From: JBNKDD01 sp050288085
GTDB lineage: Bacteria > Chloroflexota > Anaerolineae > Aggregatilineales > UBA3940
NCBI GenBank assembly: GCA_050288085.1
Contig: JBNKDD010000297.1
Coordinates: forward strand, 1-7,107
Length of the DNA stretch: 7,107 nucleotides
Direction: 5' to 3'
In this document: in pieces, positions 1-6,431 of the stretch
Layout: every line of letters starts with the position of its first letter
Position numbering within the stretch: position 1 is the first letter of the stretch
Notes under the pieces: model-generated
What the model saw: the letters and a program-made list of their open reading frames with translations, nothing else
What the model was told of the DNA's origin: nothing
The model's database searches: none
Made by a program: the position numbers and the translations under genes

Positions 1-54
1 TCATCTTGACCGCCCTGACCTGCTTCACGCTCGGTCTCGCGTGTTAGCCCCTTG

Positions 55-192
55 TTAAACAGTTATGCGACACTCTCCGTAATGAGTTATTCCGTGCTCA
101 TCGGTATGACTCTCTACTTTGTCTTGTTTAAGTTCTTCAGCCCGACGTATTAGATCTTTAAATCGTTGTACGATTTTTGAATCAGCCTTCAT
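55..192 (-). CDS. Small hypothetical protein, 45 aa
   Basis: This short reading frame starts at the ATG at 192-190 and ends at TAA (57-55). Its best support is the ribosome binding site: the minus strand reads GGAAAGGAGAAATTGC directly before the ATG, a near-perfect Shine-Dalgarno with good spacing. A TATACAAT box about 10 nt further upstream could be a -10 element, but I see no good -35. The product is hydrophilic, rich in Lys, Glu and Asp, begins MKADSKIVQRFKDLIRRAEE and probably forms an N-terminal helix. It has no signal peptide or membrane segment. I do not recognise a family. The strong start followed by an early stop also fits the 5' remnant of a longer gene cut short by a stop or rearrangement. 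It lies 68 nt downstream of cobU on the same strand, and base composition here is more AT-rich than in cobU. Confidence 0.5.
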   Translation of the reverse strand: MKADSKIVQRFKDLIRRAEELKQDKVESHTDEHGITHYGECRITV

Positions 193-210
193 GCAATTTC
201 TCCTTTCCTC
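193..210 (-). promoter_or_regulatory. Strong ribosome binding site of the 45-codon gene
   Basis: On the minus strand the segment reads AGGAAAGGAGAAATTGC before the ATG at 192. The AAAGGAG core matches the anti-Shine-Dalgarno very well, at 6-7 nt spacing. This site is the main reason for calling such a short gene. Confidence 0.55.
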
Positions 211-260
211 TATTGTATAAGTTTGGCACAGTGCAGTTAGTATTACTGGGCAACAAGTAA

Positions 261-839
261 CTACTTCAACTTCCAGGGAAGCCCGGCCACGAGCAGCAGC
301 ACCTCGTCGGCGGCCTGGGCGATCCGCTGGTTGGCGCGGCCCAGTGCATCACGGTAAAAGCGTCCCGATCGCGACGGCGGCACGACGCCCATCCCGACCT
401 CGTTACTGATCACCAGCCAGGTTTGTGACGACTCACGGAAAGCGGCCAACAAGTCATCGATCTCGGCGAGCACGGCGTCGGTTGATTCGGACTGGGGGGC
501 TTCTTCGCCGGTACGTTCAAAGACCTCAACCAGCACATTGCCCGATAAGACCGTTACACAATCGAGCAGCACGGTGTCGAATTCTCCCCGGCTCAACGCT
601 TCGCGGATGGCCTGCCCTACCCCGGTCGGGGATTCGAGGGTCTGCCAGTGGTCGGGGCGGACGGATTGGTGCCTGGCGATCCGTTCGCGCATTTCGTCGT
701 CAAAGGCGATGGCAGTTGCCACATACAGCACCCGCCCACCGTGTTCCATAGCCCAGGTTTCGGCATAGTGGCTTTTTCCGCTCCGGGCTCCGCCCAGCAC
801 AAAGATCAGGCGGCGAGAAAGTTCAGGGCGATCAGGCAT
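261..839 (-). CDS. cobU: Bifunctional adenosylcobinamide kinase / adenosylcobinamide-phosphate guanylyltransferase
   Basis: CobU phosphorylates adenosylcobinamide and then transfers GMP to give adenosylcobinamide-GDP, the substrate of CobS, in the cytoplasmic part of cobalamin nucleotide-loop assembly. The 192-residue length is normal for the family. Residues 16-23 are the P-loop GGARSGKS. Residues 40-57 hold the family block VATAIAFDDEMRERIARH; His57 sits where the guanylylated histidine (His46 of Salmonella CobU) is expected. LLDC at 91-94 is the Walker B-like strand. SNEVGMGVVP (145-154) and the C-terminal AGLPWKLK are also family signatures. The ATG at 839 has a GGAG Shine-Dalgarno 5 nt upstream. 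The start lies inside the 3' end of cobS (34-nt overlap), so the two are probably translationally coupled and co-transcribed. All recognised key residues are present, so it looks functional. Confidence 0.96.
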   Translation of the reverse strand: MPDRPELSRRLIFVLGGARSGKSHYAETWAMEHGGRVLYVATAIAFDDEMRERIARHQSVRPDHWQTLESPTGVGQAIREALSRGEFDTVLLDCVTVLSGNVLVEVFERTGEEAPQSESTDAVLAEIDDLLAAFRESSQTWLVISNEVGMGVVPPSRSGRFYRDALGRANQRIAQAADEVLLLVAGLPWKLK

Positions 840-1531
840 AACAACTCCGTAAATTCACATAATGCGCCGTAGATATCACCGGTCAGGCCGCCGCCTAATT
901 GACGGGCAGCCCACCAGCCACCGATCAGGGTGGTCAGGGGCGCGAGGATCAGCGTCAAGGCGGGGAGCCAACCGACCCACAAACCGATTCCGACTCCTGC
1001 AGCCAGCGCTAACACCGTCGCGGCGAGGCCCTGCGGCCAGCCGAACCCCTGCCGGAAATGGGCACCGACTCCGGCCTTGCGCCCGTAGGGAAAAATCCAG
1101 ACGGCCAGCACGGTTGCCCAACGGCCTACCACCGGGGGCAGGATCAGCAGGCGGGGGTCGATGGGGGAGACGGCAGCATATTTGCCGAGCAGCAGCATGA
1201 TCAGGCCGACGACGCCCCACATCCCGGCCCGCGAATCCTTCATGATCTCCAGGCGGCGCTCCGGGGTGACAGTCGCCAACAGGCCATCACACGAGTCGCC
1301 AAAGCCGTCGAGATGCAGGCCGCCAGTCAGGGCAACCCAGATCAGCAATGTTAGAAAGGCCAGCAGGCCGGGCGACAAACCGGGGATCGATGCTACCCCG
1401 GCGACGATCAAGCCGATCACGCCGCCGACTAGAGGGTAATAAGTAAAGGTGCGGCCCGGCGGTCGATCCGAACGGATGTGGGCCGGGAGAATGGTCAGGA
1501 ATGAGAATGCGCTGATGATGTCGATTAGCAT
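806..1531 (-). CDS. cobS: Adenosylcobinamide-GDP ribazoletransferase (cobalamin synthase)
   Basis: CobS is an integral membrane enzyme that joins adenosylcobinamide-GDP to alpha-ribazole (or its phosphate), completing the lower loop of cobalamin. The 241-residue length is typical. Residues 70-84 carry the conserved GGLHLDGFGDSCDGL block with its metal-binding acidic residues. MKDSRAGMWGVVGL (97-110) and GGGLTGDIYGALCEF (213-227) are the other family signatures. About six hydrophobic stretches are visible, roughly at 33-50, 54-72, 104-120, 127-147, 170-186 and 188-205. The ATG at 1531 has TGAGG 5 nt upstream on the minus strand. The next gene downstream, cobU, begins inside its last codons. 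The gap to the exported-protein gene upstream is only 57 nt and has no terminator, so read-through from there is possible. No cobalamin riboswitch is visible before it. Confidence 0.96.
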   Translation of the reverse strand: MLIDIISAFSFLTILPAHIRSDRPPGRTFTYYPLVGGVIGLIVAGVASIPGLSPGLLAFLTLLIWVALTGGLHLDGFGDSCDGLLATVTPERRLEIMKDSRAGMWGVVGLIMLLLGKYAAVSPIDPRLLILPPVVGRWATVLAVWIFPYGRKAGVGAHFRQGFGWPQGLAATVLALAAGVGIGLWVGWLPALTLILAPLTTLIGGWWAARQLGGGLTGDIYGALCEFTELLCLIALNFLAA

Positions 1532-1588
1532 ATTGCCTCAAAGTCTTGTAGAGTTTACCCCGTCACATCCCTTGCAACGGCATAACTC

Positions 1589-2395
1589 CTAATCTGAATT
1601 GTTCACCTCTGGCAGCGGCCAATCCGGGAAGGTCGTATGGTAAGATGGATTGTCCGGCTGCCACTCAGGTGGGGTTCCATACTCCCCATCTGGATAATAC
1701 TGCGATGGCAGGAACAGCACCCCATCGGCCTCAAATGGCCGGTAATAGACACGGACGTTCACTGCACAGGGTGCAAAAATTGGAATGTTGCCCACTGCCT
1801 CCCCGGCGGTCACACCAAAGGTCTCAAGGTGAAACTCGGTATCACCTGGTGCCCGCATCCACATGATGATCACGACGCCGTCCACCGGGGCCGGATTGGT
1901 GGTGTGCAGATGCATCATACAGGCTCCCCCTTTGGGACGGCCATCTGAATCCTGTTCCCGCTGCGCTTCCTGTTCCGCATCGATAAGCCGCCATGATTCG
2001 CCGGTCTTACAGTTGTAGTACACAGAGTCCATTTGATCCTTGAGCTCACCGCTTGCGCCGACATCCCACACCTCGATCCGGTAAATCCCATCCTGAGTAA
2101 CCGCCGGGATAGGTCCAGTCTGCCAGTAGTAAGGAGTTTGATCGGCGGTGATCCAGCCGTCAACACTGGCTATCACGGCAGTGCCCTCCGCATCGAATAC
2201 TCGCAAACGATAAAAATCCTGTCCGTCCCAATCGTTGGTGATATAACCAAGCGTGATCCCCAGATCGAGTGATTCACAGTCACAGGTAATATGGTGAATG
2301 TAAGCCTGTATCCCATCCTGGGCCAGCGCAGATTGGGCAGGTGTCACAAAGAACATCAGCAAGCCGAGGAATAGAATCTTCGCACCGCGTGGCAT
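1589..2395 (-). CDS. Sec-exported protein of unknown function
   Basis: The product is a 268-residue exported protein. The start at 2395 is chosen because an AGGAGG Shine-Dalgarno lies 6 nt upstream and the protein then begins with a classical signal peptide: MPRGAK, a hydrophobic core (residues 7-18) and a signal-peptidase site ALA|QDG after residue 25. The frame stays open upstream to 2470, but that would put the signal sequence inside the protein. The mature part has five cysteines (38, 40, 129, 159, 210), many aromatic residues and alternating short hydrophobic stretches that suggest beta-sandwich structure. Patterns such as FYRLRVFDAEGTAV and GIYRIEVWDVGAS resemble secreted Ig- or Fn3-like folds. 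There is no lipobox, C-terminal anchor or catalytic motif that I recognise. It may head a transcript with cobS-cobU 57 nt downstream, but its role need not be related to B12. Confidence 0.85.
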   Translation of the reverse strand: MPRGAKILFLGLLMFFVTPAQSALAQDGIQAYIHHITCDCESLDLGITLGYITNDWDGQDFYRLRVFDAEGTAVIASVDGWITADQTPYYWQTGPIPAVTQDGIYRIEVWDVGASGELKDQMDSVYYNCKTGESWRLIDAEQEAQREQDSDGRPKGGACMMHLHTTNPAPVDGVVIIMWMRAPGDTEFHLETFGVTAGEAVGNIPIFAPCAVNVRVYYRPFEADGVLFLPSQYYPDGEYGTPPEWQPDNPSYHTTFPDWPLPEVNNSD

Positions 2396-2431
2396 AGAGT
2401 CCCTCCTATATACACAGCCTTTCTTGCGAAA

Positions 2432-2437
2432 ATCATA
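2432..2437 (-). promoter_or_regulatory. Possible -10 box for the exported-protein gene
   Basis: The minus strand reads TATGAT here, five of six matches to the sigma70 -10 consensus, about 35 nt before the start codon at 2395. No convincing -35 sits 16-18 nt upstream, so this is a weak call. Confidence 0.25.
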
Positions 2438-2473
2438 ACATATCATCCGGGAAAAAAGGTGATAGGCCATTTT

Positions 2474-2503
2474 TTGATGTACAATCCCGCCCTATGAAAT
2501 TAT
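2474..2503 (+). promoter_or_regulatory. Possible promoter of the WD40 lipoprotein gene
   Basis: TTGATG (2474-2479, 4/6 match to the -35 consensus) is followed after 18 nt by AATTAT (2498-2503, 4/6 match to -10). A TGA triplet immediately before the latter gives an extended -10 form. The implied start point near 2510 leaves a leader of about 40 nt. The two genes flanking this region diverge, so some promoter must lie here, but the match is modest. Confidence 0.35.
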
Positions 2504-2549
2504 TCTCTTTACCAGCTAACCATCTGAACATCCAAGAGAGGGGGCCACG

Positions 2550-4688
2550 TTGAGTTCCCGCCGCCCAACCCGAACATTCTTTTTAGTACTGATCGGCGGT
2601 TTGATGCTGTCAGCATGCAGCAATTCAGCCGATCCCCTGTTTTACACCGCAGAGCCTACACCGCTCCCATCTACTGAAACACCAACACCCACCACCTCGC
2701 CCACCATCGATCCGGTGGAGAATACCGGGGCAGGCAATCCAACGGTGGAAATAAGTGGTGTACGCCTGGGATTAGGCCGCTTCGTTGACATGGCCCTTTC
2801 GCCAGATGGCGATCAATTTGTGCTCGGAACCAGCATCGGGGCTGCCGTTTATGACTCCGAATCGCTTGAACCGGTGTGGAATGCGCCGACCGACAGTGCT
2901 GTCTCGCAGATCAACTGGTCGCCGGATGGGACGCAGATCGCGGCGGTGCTGGGTGATCAGATTGTCACCTGGGATGCCGAAACCGGAGAATCAACCGGTG
3001 GTGGCGAATACAACAGCAGCGTCAAGAGGATGGCCTGGTCACCGGACAGCCAATTGATCGCGGTCGGGTTGAGCAATGGTACGGCGATGATCTGGGACAG
3101 TGTCGAACAGGAAGCCGTCCACACCCTGGTTGATGAGGATACCGCCTGGCCGGTAGTCAATCTGGCCTGGTCACCGGATGGGAAGATCCTAGTAGTTTCC
3201 TACGACGAAGGCTCGATCATCCTGTGGAATGCGATCAGCGGCAGGTATCTGAGCAACATCGAGGGCCATGAATGGCTGGCCGCTCGCTACCTGGAGTTTA
3301 TTGCCGACGGCAGCCGGTTGGTCACGGCGACCGGCCCGGCAGATGCCGACGCTGCCGCCAGCGACCGGCGGGCTTTTGTCTGGGATGTGGAGACGGGGAT
3401 CAAGGTTTATGTGCTGGGCAAACGCCAGGGCACAGTCGAATCACTGACCCGGTCACCCAACGGGAGACGGCTTGCCACGTCCCGCTCAGACAATAACATC
3501 GACGTATGGGCCGATGATGGGACTCTGCTGCTGACTTTAGAAGGTCACACAGCGGGGCTCACGGCGCTGGCATTCTCGACGGATACATCGATGCTGGCGT
3601 CATTTGCCTGGAAAGCAGAGGAACTCAGCGGCGAGTTGATGATCTGGGATGCAGAAAACGGACGGGTGCTGCATACCACGGATCTGCCCGTCGCGGCCCC
3701 GGTCACTCAGATCGCGTGGCTGCCGGACGATTCCGGGCTGATCCTGCTCTCGGTCGATGGGGTGGCCTTATTAGGATTTGATGAGGATGATCTGTGGGTT
3801 GAAGATCGGATCGAAGGCAGCAGCGAAATTGATTCGGTGGCCTTCTCTCCCGATGGCTCACTGCTGGCTACCGGGTCGAGCACCGGGGTGGTGATCTGGG
3901 ATCCGGCCACCCAGGAGCCGATCTACAGGCTCAACGAGGTCACCGGGGGGAAGACCAGCCTGGCCTGGTCACCGGACGGTGTGCTGCTGGCGGCTGCCGG
4001 GCCGGAGCAGATCGATCTATGGAATGCACAAACCGGCGAATATCTGCTGACCTTTGAGGGAAGTGGTGATAACCTGGATTGGTCAGCGGATGGGGCGAGA
4101 TTAGCATATTTTACCGGCGGGCAGGTGACGATTGCCGATATCCAGACCGGCAGGGCCGTCCAGATCATCGGGGAGGCCAGCCCAGGGTTGGCTTTCAGGC
4201 CGGATGGATTGGTGCTGGCCGTCGGGCGGTTTGATGGCGATGTGGTCGCCTGGGATTTGACCGCGGCAGGCGGCGACCCGGTTGAGTATGTGCGCTTCGA
4301 GGGGCATACCTGGGGCGTGCTGAGCGTGGCCTGGTCATCCGATGGGAGCCGGTTAGCGACCGGGCCGGGGGTCAATGATACAACCTACGACGTGATCGTG
4401 TGGGACGCCAAAAGCGGGCAGGTACTGCATCGATTGGTCGGGCATGAGCAGCCGGTGTTCGCGGTGGATTTCAGCCCGGATGGGAACTGGCTGGCGTCCG
4501 GCTCAGGGGAATCGAACGGCACAACACCCGGCCAGTTGATCATCTGGGACCTGGGAACCGGTGCATTAGCCCATACGTTGACCGGTCACACCGGGCAGGT
4601 AACGGATGTCGATTACTCCTCTGATGGGGCGTGGCTGGCATCTGGTTCGAGCGATGGGACGGTCATGTTGTGGACGGTCGGGCCGTAG
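2550..4688 (+). CDS. WD40-repeat lipoprotein, about 15 propeller blades
   Basis: The product is a 712-residue surface lipoprotein with a WD40 beta-propeller ectodomain. Translation most likely starts at TTG 2550: GAGAGGGGG lies about 8 nt upstream, and this start supplies the basic N-terminus (SSRRPTR) of a signal peptide. Residues 10-22 are hydrophobic and lead to the lipobox LSAC, with lipidation expected on Cys23. Residues 33-63 form a Thr/Pro-rich linker. From about residue 78 to the C-terminus I count 15 units of the type (V/L)xxxxWSPDGxxLA...(I/V)WDxxTG, enough for two seven- or eight-bladed propellers. The last blades, with GHT motifs and SGSxDGTVMLW, are closest to consensus. Units 5, 7, 13 and 14 carry longer inserts. 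WD40 propellers are binding scaffolds; I see no enzymatic domain and cannot name the ligand. Confidence 0.92.
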   Translation: MSSRRPTRTFFLVLIGGLMLSACSNSADPLFYTAEPTPLPSTETPTPTTSPTIDPVENTGAGNPTVEISGVRLGLGRFVDMALSPDGDQFVLGTSIGAAVYDSESLEPVWNAPTDSAVSQINWSPDGTQIAAVLGDQIVTWDAETGESTGGGEYNSSVKRMAWSPDSQLIAVGLSNGTAMIWDSVEQEAVHTLVDEDTAWPVVNLAWSPDGKILVVSYDEGSIILWNAISGRYLSNIEGHEWLAARYLEFIADGSRLVTATGPADADAAASDRRAFVWDVETGIKVYVLGKRQGTVESLTRSPNGRRLATSRSDNNIDVWADDGTLLLTLEGHTAGLTALAFSTDTSMLASFAWKAEELSGELMIWDAENGRVLHTTDLPVAAPVTQIAWLPDDSGLILLSVDGVALLGFDEDDLWVEDRIEGSSEIDSVAFSPDGSLLATGSSTGVVIWDPATQEPIYRLNEVTGGKTSLAWSPDGVLLAAAGPEQIDLWNAQTGEYLLTFEGSGDNLDWSADGARLAYFTGGQVTIADIQTGRAVQIIGEASPGLAFRPDGLVLAVGRFDGDVVAWDLTAAGGDPVEYVRFEGHTWGVLSVAWSSDGSRLATGPGVNDTTYDVIVWDAKSGQVLHRLVGHEQPVFAVDFSPDGNWLASGSGESNGTTPGQLIIWDLGTGALAHTLTGHTGQVTDVDYSSDGAWLASGSSDGTVMLWTVGP

Positions 4689-4713
4689 GAGTAAACGGGT
4701 AAAGGAAAAAAAC

Positions 4714-4747
4714 TAAGCCGGAGAGCGATATTCATCTCTCCGGCTTA
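4714..4747. terminator. Intrinsic terminator hairpin, U-tract on the minus strand
   Basis: TAAGCCGGAGAG (4714-4725) and CTCTCCGGCTTA (4736-4747) form a perfect 12-bp stem with a 10-nt loop, 26 nt after the WD40 stop codon. On the plus strand it is followed only by TTATTGG, a poor U-tract. On the minus strand the stem is followed after one base by seven T (complement of A 4706-4712). It can therefore end the WD40 transcript, but its best orientation is for RNA coming leftward out of the gap. Confidence 0.8.
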
Positions 4748-4825
4748 TTGGCTGGTGCTGGCAAACCCTGGCTGAGTTTCGTTACCGCCAATTTACAACC
4801 ACAGCCATACACTTCATCAGGACTC

Positions 4826-4909
4826 TACCAATACATACTCACTCTAAAAGATACCAACATCCACTACCAATAAAGCTACCAATACAAATACCAACTTCAT
4901 CTACCCTAT
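4826..4909. repeat. Iteron-like direct repeats of TACCAA, 12-13 nt period
   Basis: TACCAATA or TACCAAC occurs at 4826, 4852, 4865, 4877 and 4889, and a degenerate TACCCTA follows at 4902. Steps are 26, 13, 12, 12 and 13 nt, and a weak copy (TACTCAC, 4836) sits near the missing position. The block is AT-rich and non-coding on the plus strand. Its function is unknown; a protein-binding array or simple duplicated sequence are both possible. From about 4910 to 5035 I see no further supported feature. Confidence 0.5.
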
Positions 4910-5036
4910 GTATAACAATATACCGAAAACAAAGGGCATGGTATATAGTACCCTTATCCCAGATTCAGTATGCCTTATTACATATGGGCGTATACATAGG
5001 TCAGTCTATTAAGGGCCTATCAGGAAGCAAATTATG

Positions 5037-5050
5037 CCCCCTTGAAGGGG
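5037..5050. repeat. Short GC-rich palindrome, possible operator
   Basis: CCCCTTGAAGGGG (5038-5050) is a perfect inverted repeat of six bases around one central base, 25 nt upstream of the TTGACA box at 5076. With a plus-strand promoter there, the position would suit an activator or repressor site. No T-run follows, so it is not a terminator. Confidence 0.35.
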
Positions 5051-5075
5051 AGTTTGAAATACCGGGCAGCGCGAG

Positions 5076-5104
5076 TTGACATTTCATCAATATTCTGGCA
5101 TGCT
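5076..5104 (+). promoter_or_regulatory. Likely promoter of the S1-domain gene
   Basis: A perfect TTGACA -35 (5076-5081) is followed, at 17-nt spacing, by CATGCT (5099-5104), a 3/6 match to the -10 consensus that is helped by a TGG extended -10 just before it. Transcription would begin near 5111 and give a leader of about 240 nt before the ATG at 5351. A second, weaker pair, TTGAGA (5150-5155) and TATTAA (5174-5179), could start RNA near 5186. Confidence 0.45.
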
Positions 5105-5170
5105 AGTCAATAATGCTCCCTTTTATGGGACGAGAAACCAGGTAAAGGGTTGAGACCATATTATAGTATT

Positions 5171-5284
5171 GGTTATTAAGTCGTTTGTCCGCTTAAACCC
5201 CGTCCAATAAGCTGATAGTAGTGATTCGGGCGCTCCAGGCGCTTGCTTGCACCTGGCGAATCGCTTCTACAACCATTTAAGCGG
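5171..5284 (+). promoter_or_regulatory. Structured, switch-like 5' leader of the S1-domain gene
   Basis: Several inverted repeats nest in this non-coding stretch. P1 pairs CCGCTTAAA (5189-5197) with TTTAAGCGG (5276-5284), nine perfect pairs. Inside it, 5216-5228 pairs with 5257-5269 (12 of 13 positions, one G-T) and carries a CCAGG (5235-5239) / CCTGG (5252-5256) upper stem beside a six-base bulge. A competing hairpin pairs GGT-TTAAG (5171-5180, two-base bulge) with CTTAAACC (5192-5199) and uses the same bases as the left arm of P1. The two folds exclude each other. No U-tract follows, so control of translation or RNA stability is likelier than transcription termination. It matches no riboswitch class I recognise. 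S1 proteins are known in E. coli to repress their own mRNA, which makes autoregulation a reasonable guess. Confidence 0.5.
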
Positions 5285-5350
5285 CGGCGAAGTTATAAAA
5301 ATTTACCTGTAAAACGTGTGATGATTTCATTTTTAGGAAGGCACTAAGCA

Positions 5351-6370
5351 ATGTCTACAGAGTTGCAACCAGGAGACGAGAATACTGTTACCCCTGAGAT
5401 GGATCCCCCGGATATCGATGAAGCCTACTGGGCAGCACTATTAGATGAAGGCGAAGGCTTCAACACTGAACCACCCACCACTGATGATAATGGATGGCAG
5501 CAGTACGACCCCGATGCACACAGCAGTCTCCAGAGTGACTATCTCCCTTACACCAACCAACAAGATTGGGCCCAGGCCAAGCATTACGTCGAGAACGACA
5601 TGTCCGTCGAGTTATCGATCACGGGTTACAACCGGGGCGGGCTATTAGTCACCTGGAACAGCCTGCGCGGTTTTGTTCCTGCCAGCCAACTGGTTGATTT
5701 TCCGGTTGATATCGACGAGCCATCCCGCCGCGAACTGCTCGCCAAGCGGGTTGGCACCAGCCTCAGACTGCGGATTATTGAATTAGATGTTACGGCAAAC
5801 CGCCTGATCTTCTCGGAACGAGCCGCACAGGTCGAAGCCGGGCAGAGAGCAGCGGTGTTAACCAAGCTCAAGCCGGGCACGGTCTGTAAGGGCATGGTGA
5901 CCAATCTATGTGACTTTGGGGCGTTTGTTGATCTGGGTGGAATAGAAGGTCTGGTACACATCTCCGAGCTATCATGGGGCCGGGTTGGGCATCCGCGCGA
6001 CGTACTCTCCAGTGGACAGCAAATCGATGTTTATATTATGGCTGTTGAACCTGACGAAGAGCGTATCGCGTTGAGTCTCAAGCGGCTGCAACCTGATCCC
6101 TGGGAATCGGTAGAGAAACGCTACGAAATCGGACAGCTTGTCGAGGGCAACATTACTAATGTGGTCGATTTTGGGGCGTTTGCCTGCATCGAAGAGGGGC
6201 TTGAAGGGCTGATCCACGTCTCAGAATTAGCCGAGGGACAGTTCCTCCATCCCCGTAATGTGATCGATGAGGGTGATAAGGTTGTCGCCCGGATACTCAA
6301 CATTGATGGCAACGCTCGCCGACTGGGTTTGAGCCTGCGCAACATCAACGGCGAGCAAAACAAAGAATAA
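5351..6370 (+). CDS. S1-domain RNA-binding protein with three S1 repeats
   Basis: This 339-residue cytoplasmic protein probably binds single-stranded RNA and may act on the ribosome in the manner of ribosomal protein S1. The ATG at 5351 has AGGAAGG 9 nt upstream. Residues 1-75 are acidic, with many Asp, Glu and Pro, and look disordered. Three S1 (OB-fold) domains follow, at about 79-157, 174-245 and 258-330. The second and third are canonical, with DFGAFVDLGGIEGLVHISEL and DFGAFACIEEGLEGLIHVSEL-type cores and ALSLKR / GLSLRN endings. The first is more divergent (LRGFVPASQL) and resembles the ribosome-binding type of S1 domain. E. coli S1 has six domains; three to four is common in other phyla, so I do not assign rpsA. 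The gene has a long structured leader and its own terminator, so it is probably monocistronic. Confidence 0.9.
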   Translation: MSTELQPGDENTVTPEMDPPDIDEAYWAALLDEGEGFNTEPPTTDDNGWQQYDPDAHSSLQSDYLPYTNQQDWAQAKHYVENDMSVELSITGYNRGGLLVTWNSLRGFVPASQLVDFPVDIDEPSRRELLAKRVGTSLRLRIIELDVTANRLIFSERAAQVEAGQRAAVLTKLKPGTVCKGMVTNLCDFGAFVDLGGIEGLVHISELSWGRVGHPRDVLSSGQQIDVYIMAVEPDEERIALSLKRLQPDPWESVEKRYEIGQLVEGNITNVVDFGAFACIEEGLEGLIHVSELAEGQFLHPRNVIDEGDKVVARILNIDGNARRLGLSLRNINGEQNKE

Positions 6371-6397
6371 GCACTTGATATCAGATTACCTGATCAT

Positions 6398-6430
6398 GGG
6401 TCGCGTTCTATGTGCGACCCTTTTTCTTTG
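6398..6430 (+). terminator. Rho-independent terminator after the S1-domain gene
   Basis: GGGTCGC (6398-6404) pairs perfectly with GCGACCC (6414-6420) around a 9-nt loop and is followed directly by TTTTTCTTTGTTTG. It lies 28 nt after the stop codon. A smaller hairpin, ATCAG/CTGAT (6380-6394), precedes it. Confidence 0.88.
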
Positions 6431-6431
6431 T

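Noticed and set aside
1..58. The 3' end of a plus-strand gene entering from the left edge
   Set aside because: Two plus-strand frames are open from the edge (ending at 47 and at 58) and neither is long enough to show coding character, so no call is possible.
1532..1588. Possible cobalamin riboswitch before cobS
   Set aside because: The gap is only 57 nt and contains no recognisable B12-box or multi-helix core. The leader of the upstream gene (2396-2470) shows none either.
2396..2470. An upstream extension of the exported-protein gene to an ATG at 2470
   Set aside because: It would add 25 residues before a complete signal peptide and skip an ideal AGGAGG ribosome site at the start at 2395.
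3923..4375. A 150-codon minus-strand open frame inside the WD40 gene
   Set aside because: It is a codon-bias shadow of the WD40 coding sequence, with no start signal and a Ser/Pro-rich unstructured translation.
4844..4900. An 18-codon minus-strand frame encoding a hydrophobic peptide
   Set aside because: The ribosome site is weak, and the Val/Leu pattern follows automatically from the TACCAA repeats read in reverse. It is kept only as a side note to the possible minus-strand transcript.
5113..5145. A ten-codon upstream frame in the S1-gene leader
   Set aside because: It has no ribosome binding site and begins almost at the predicted transcription start, so chance is the simplest explanation.
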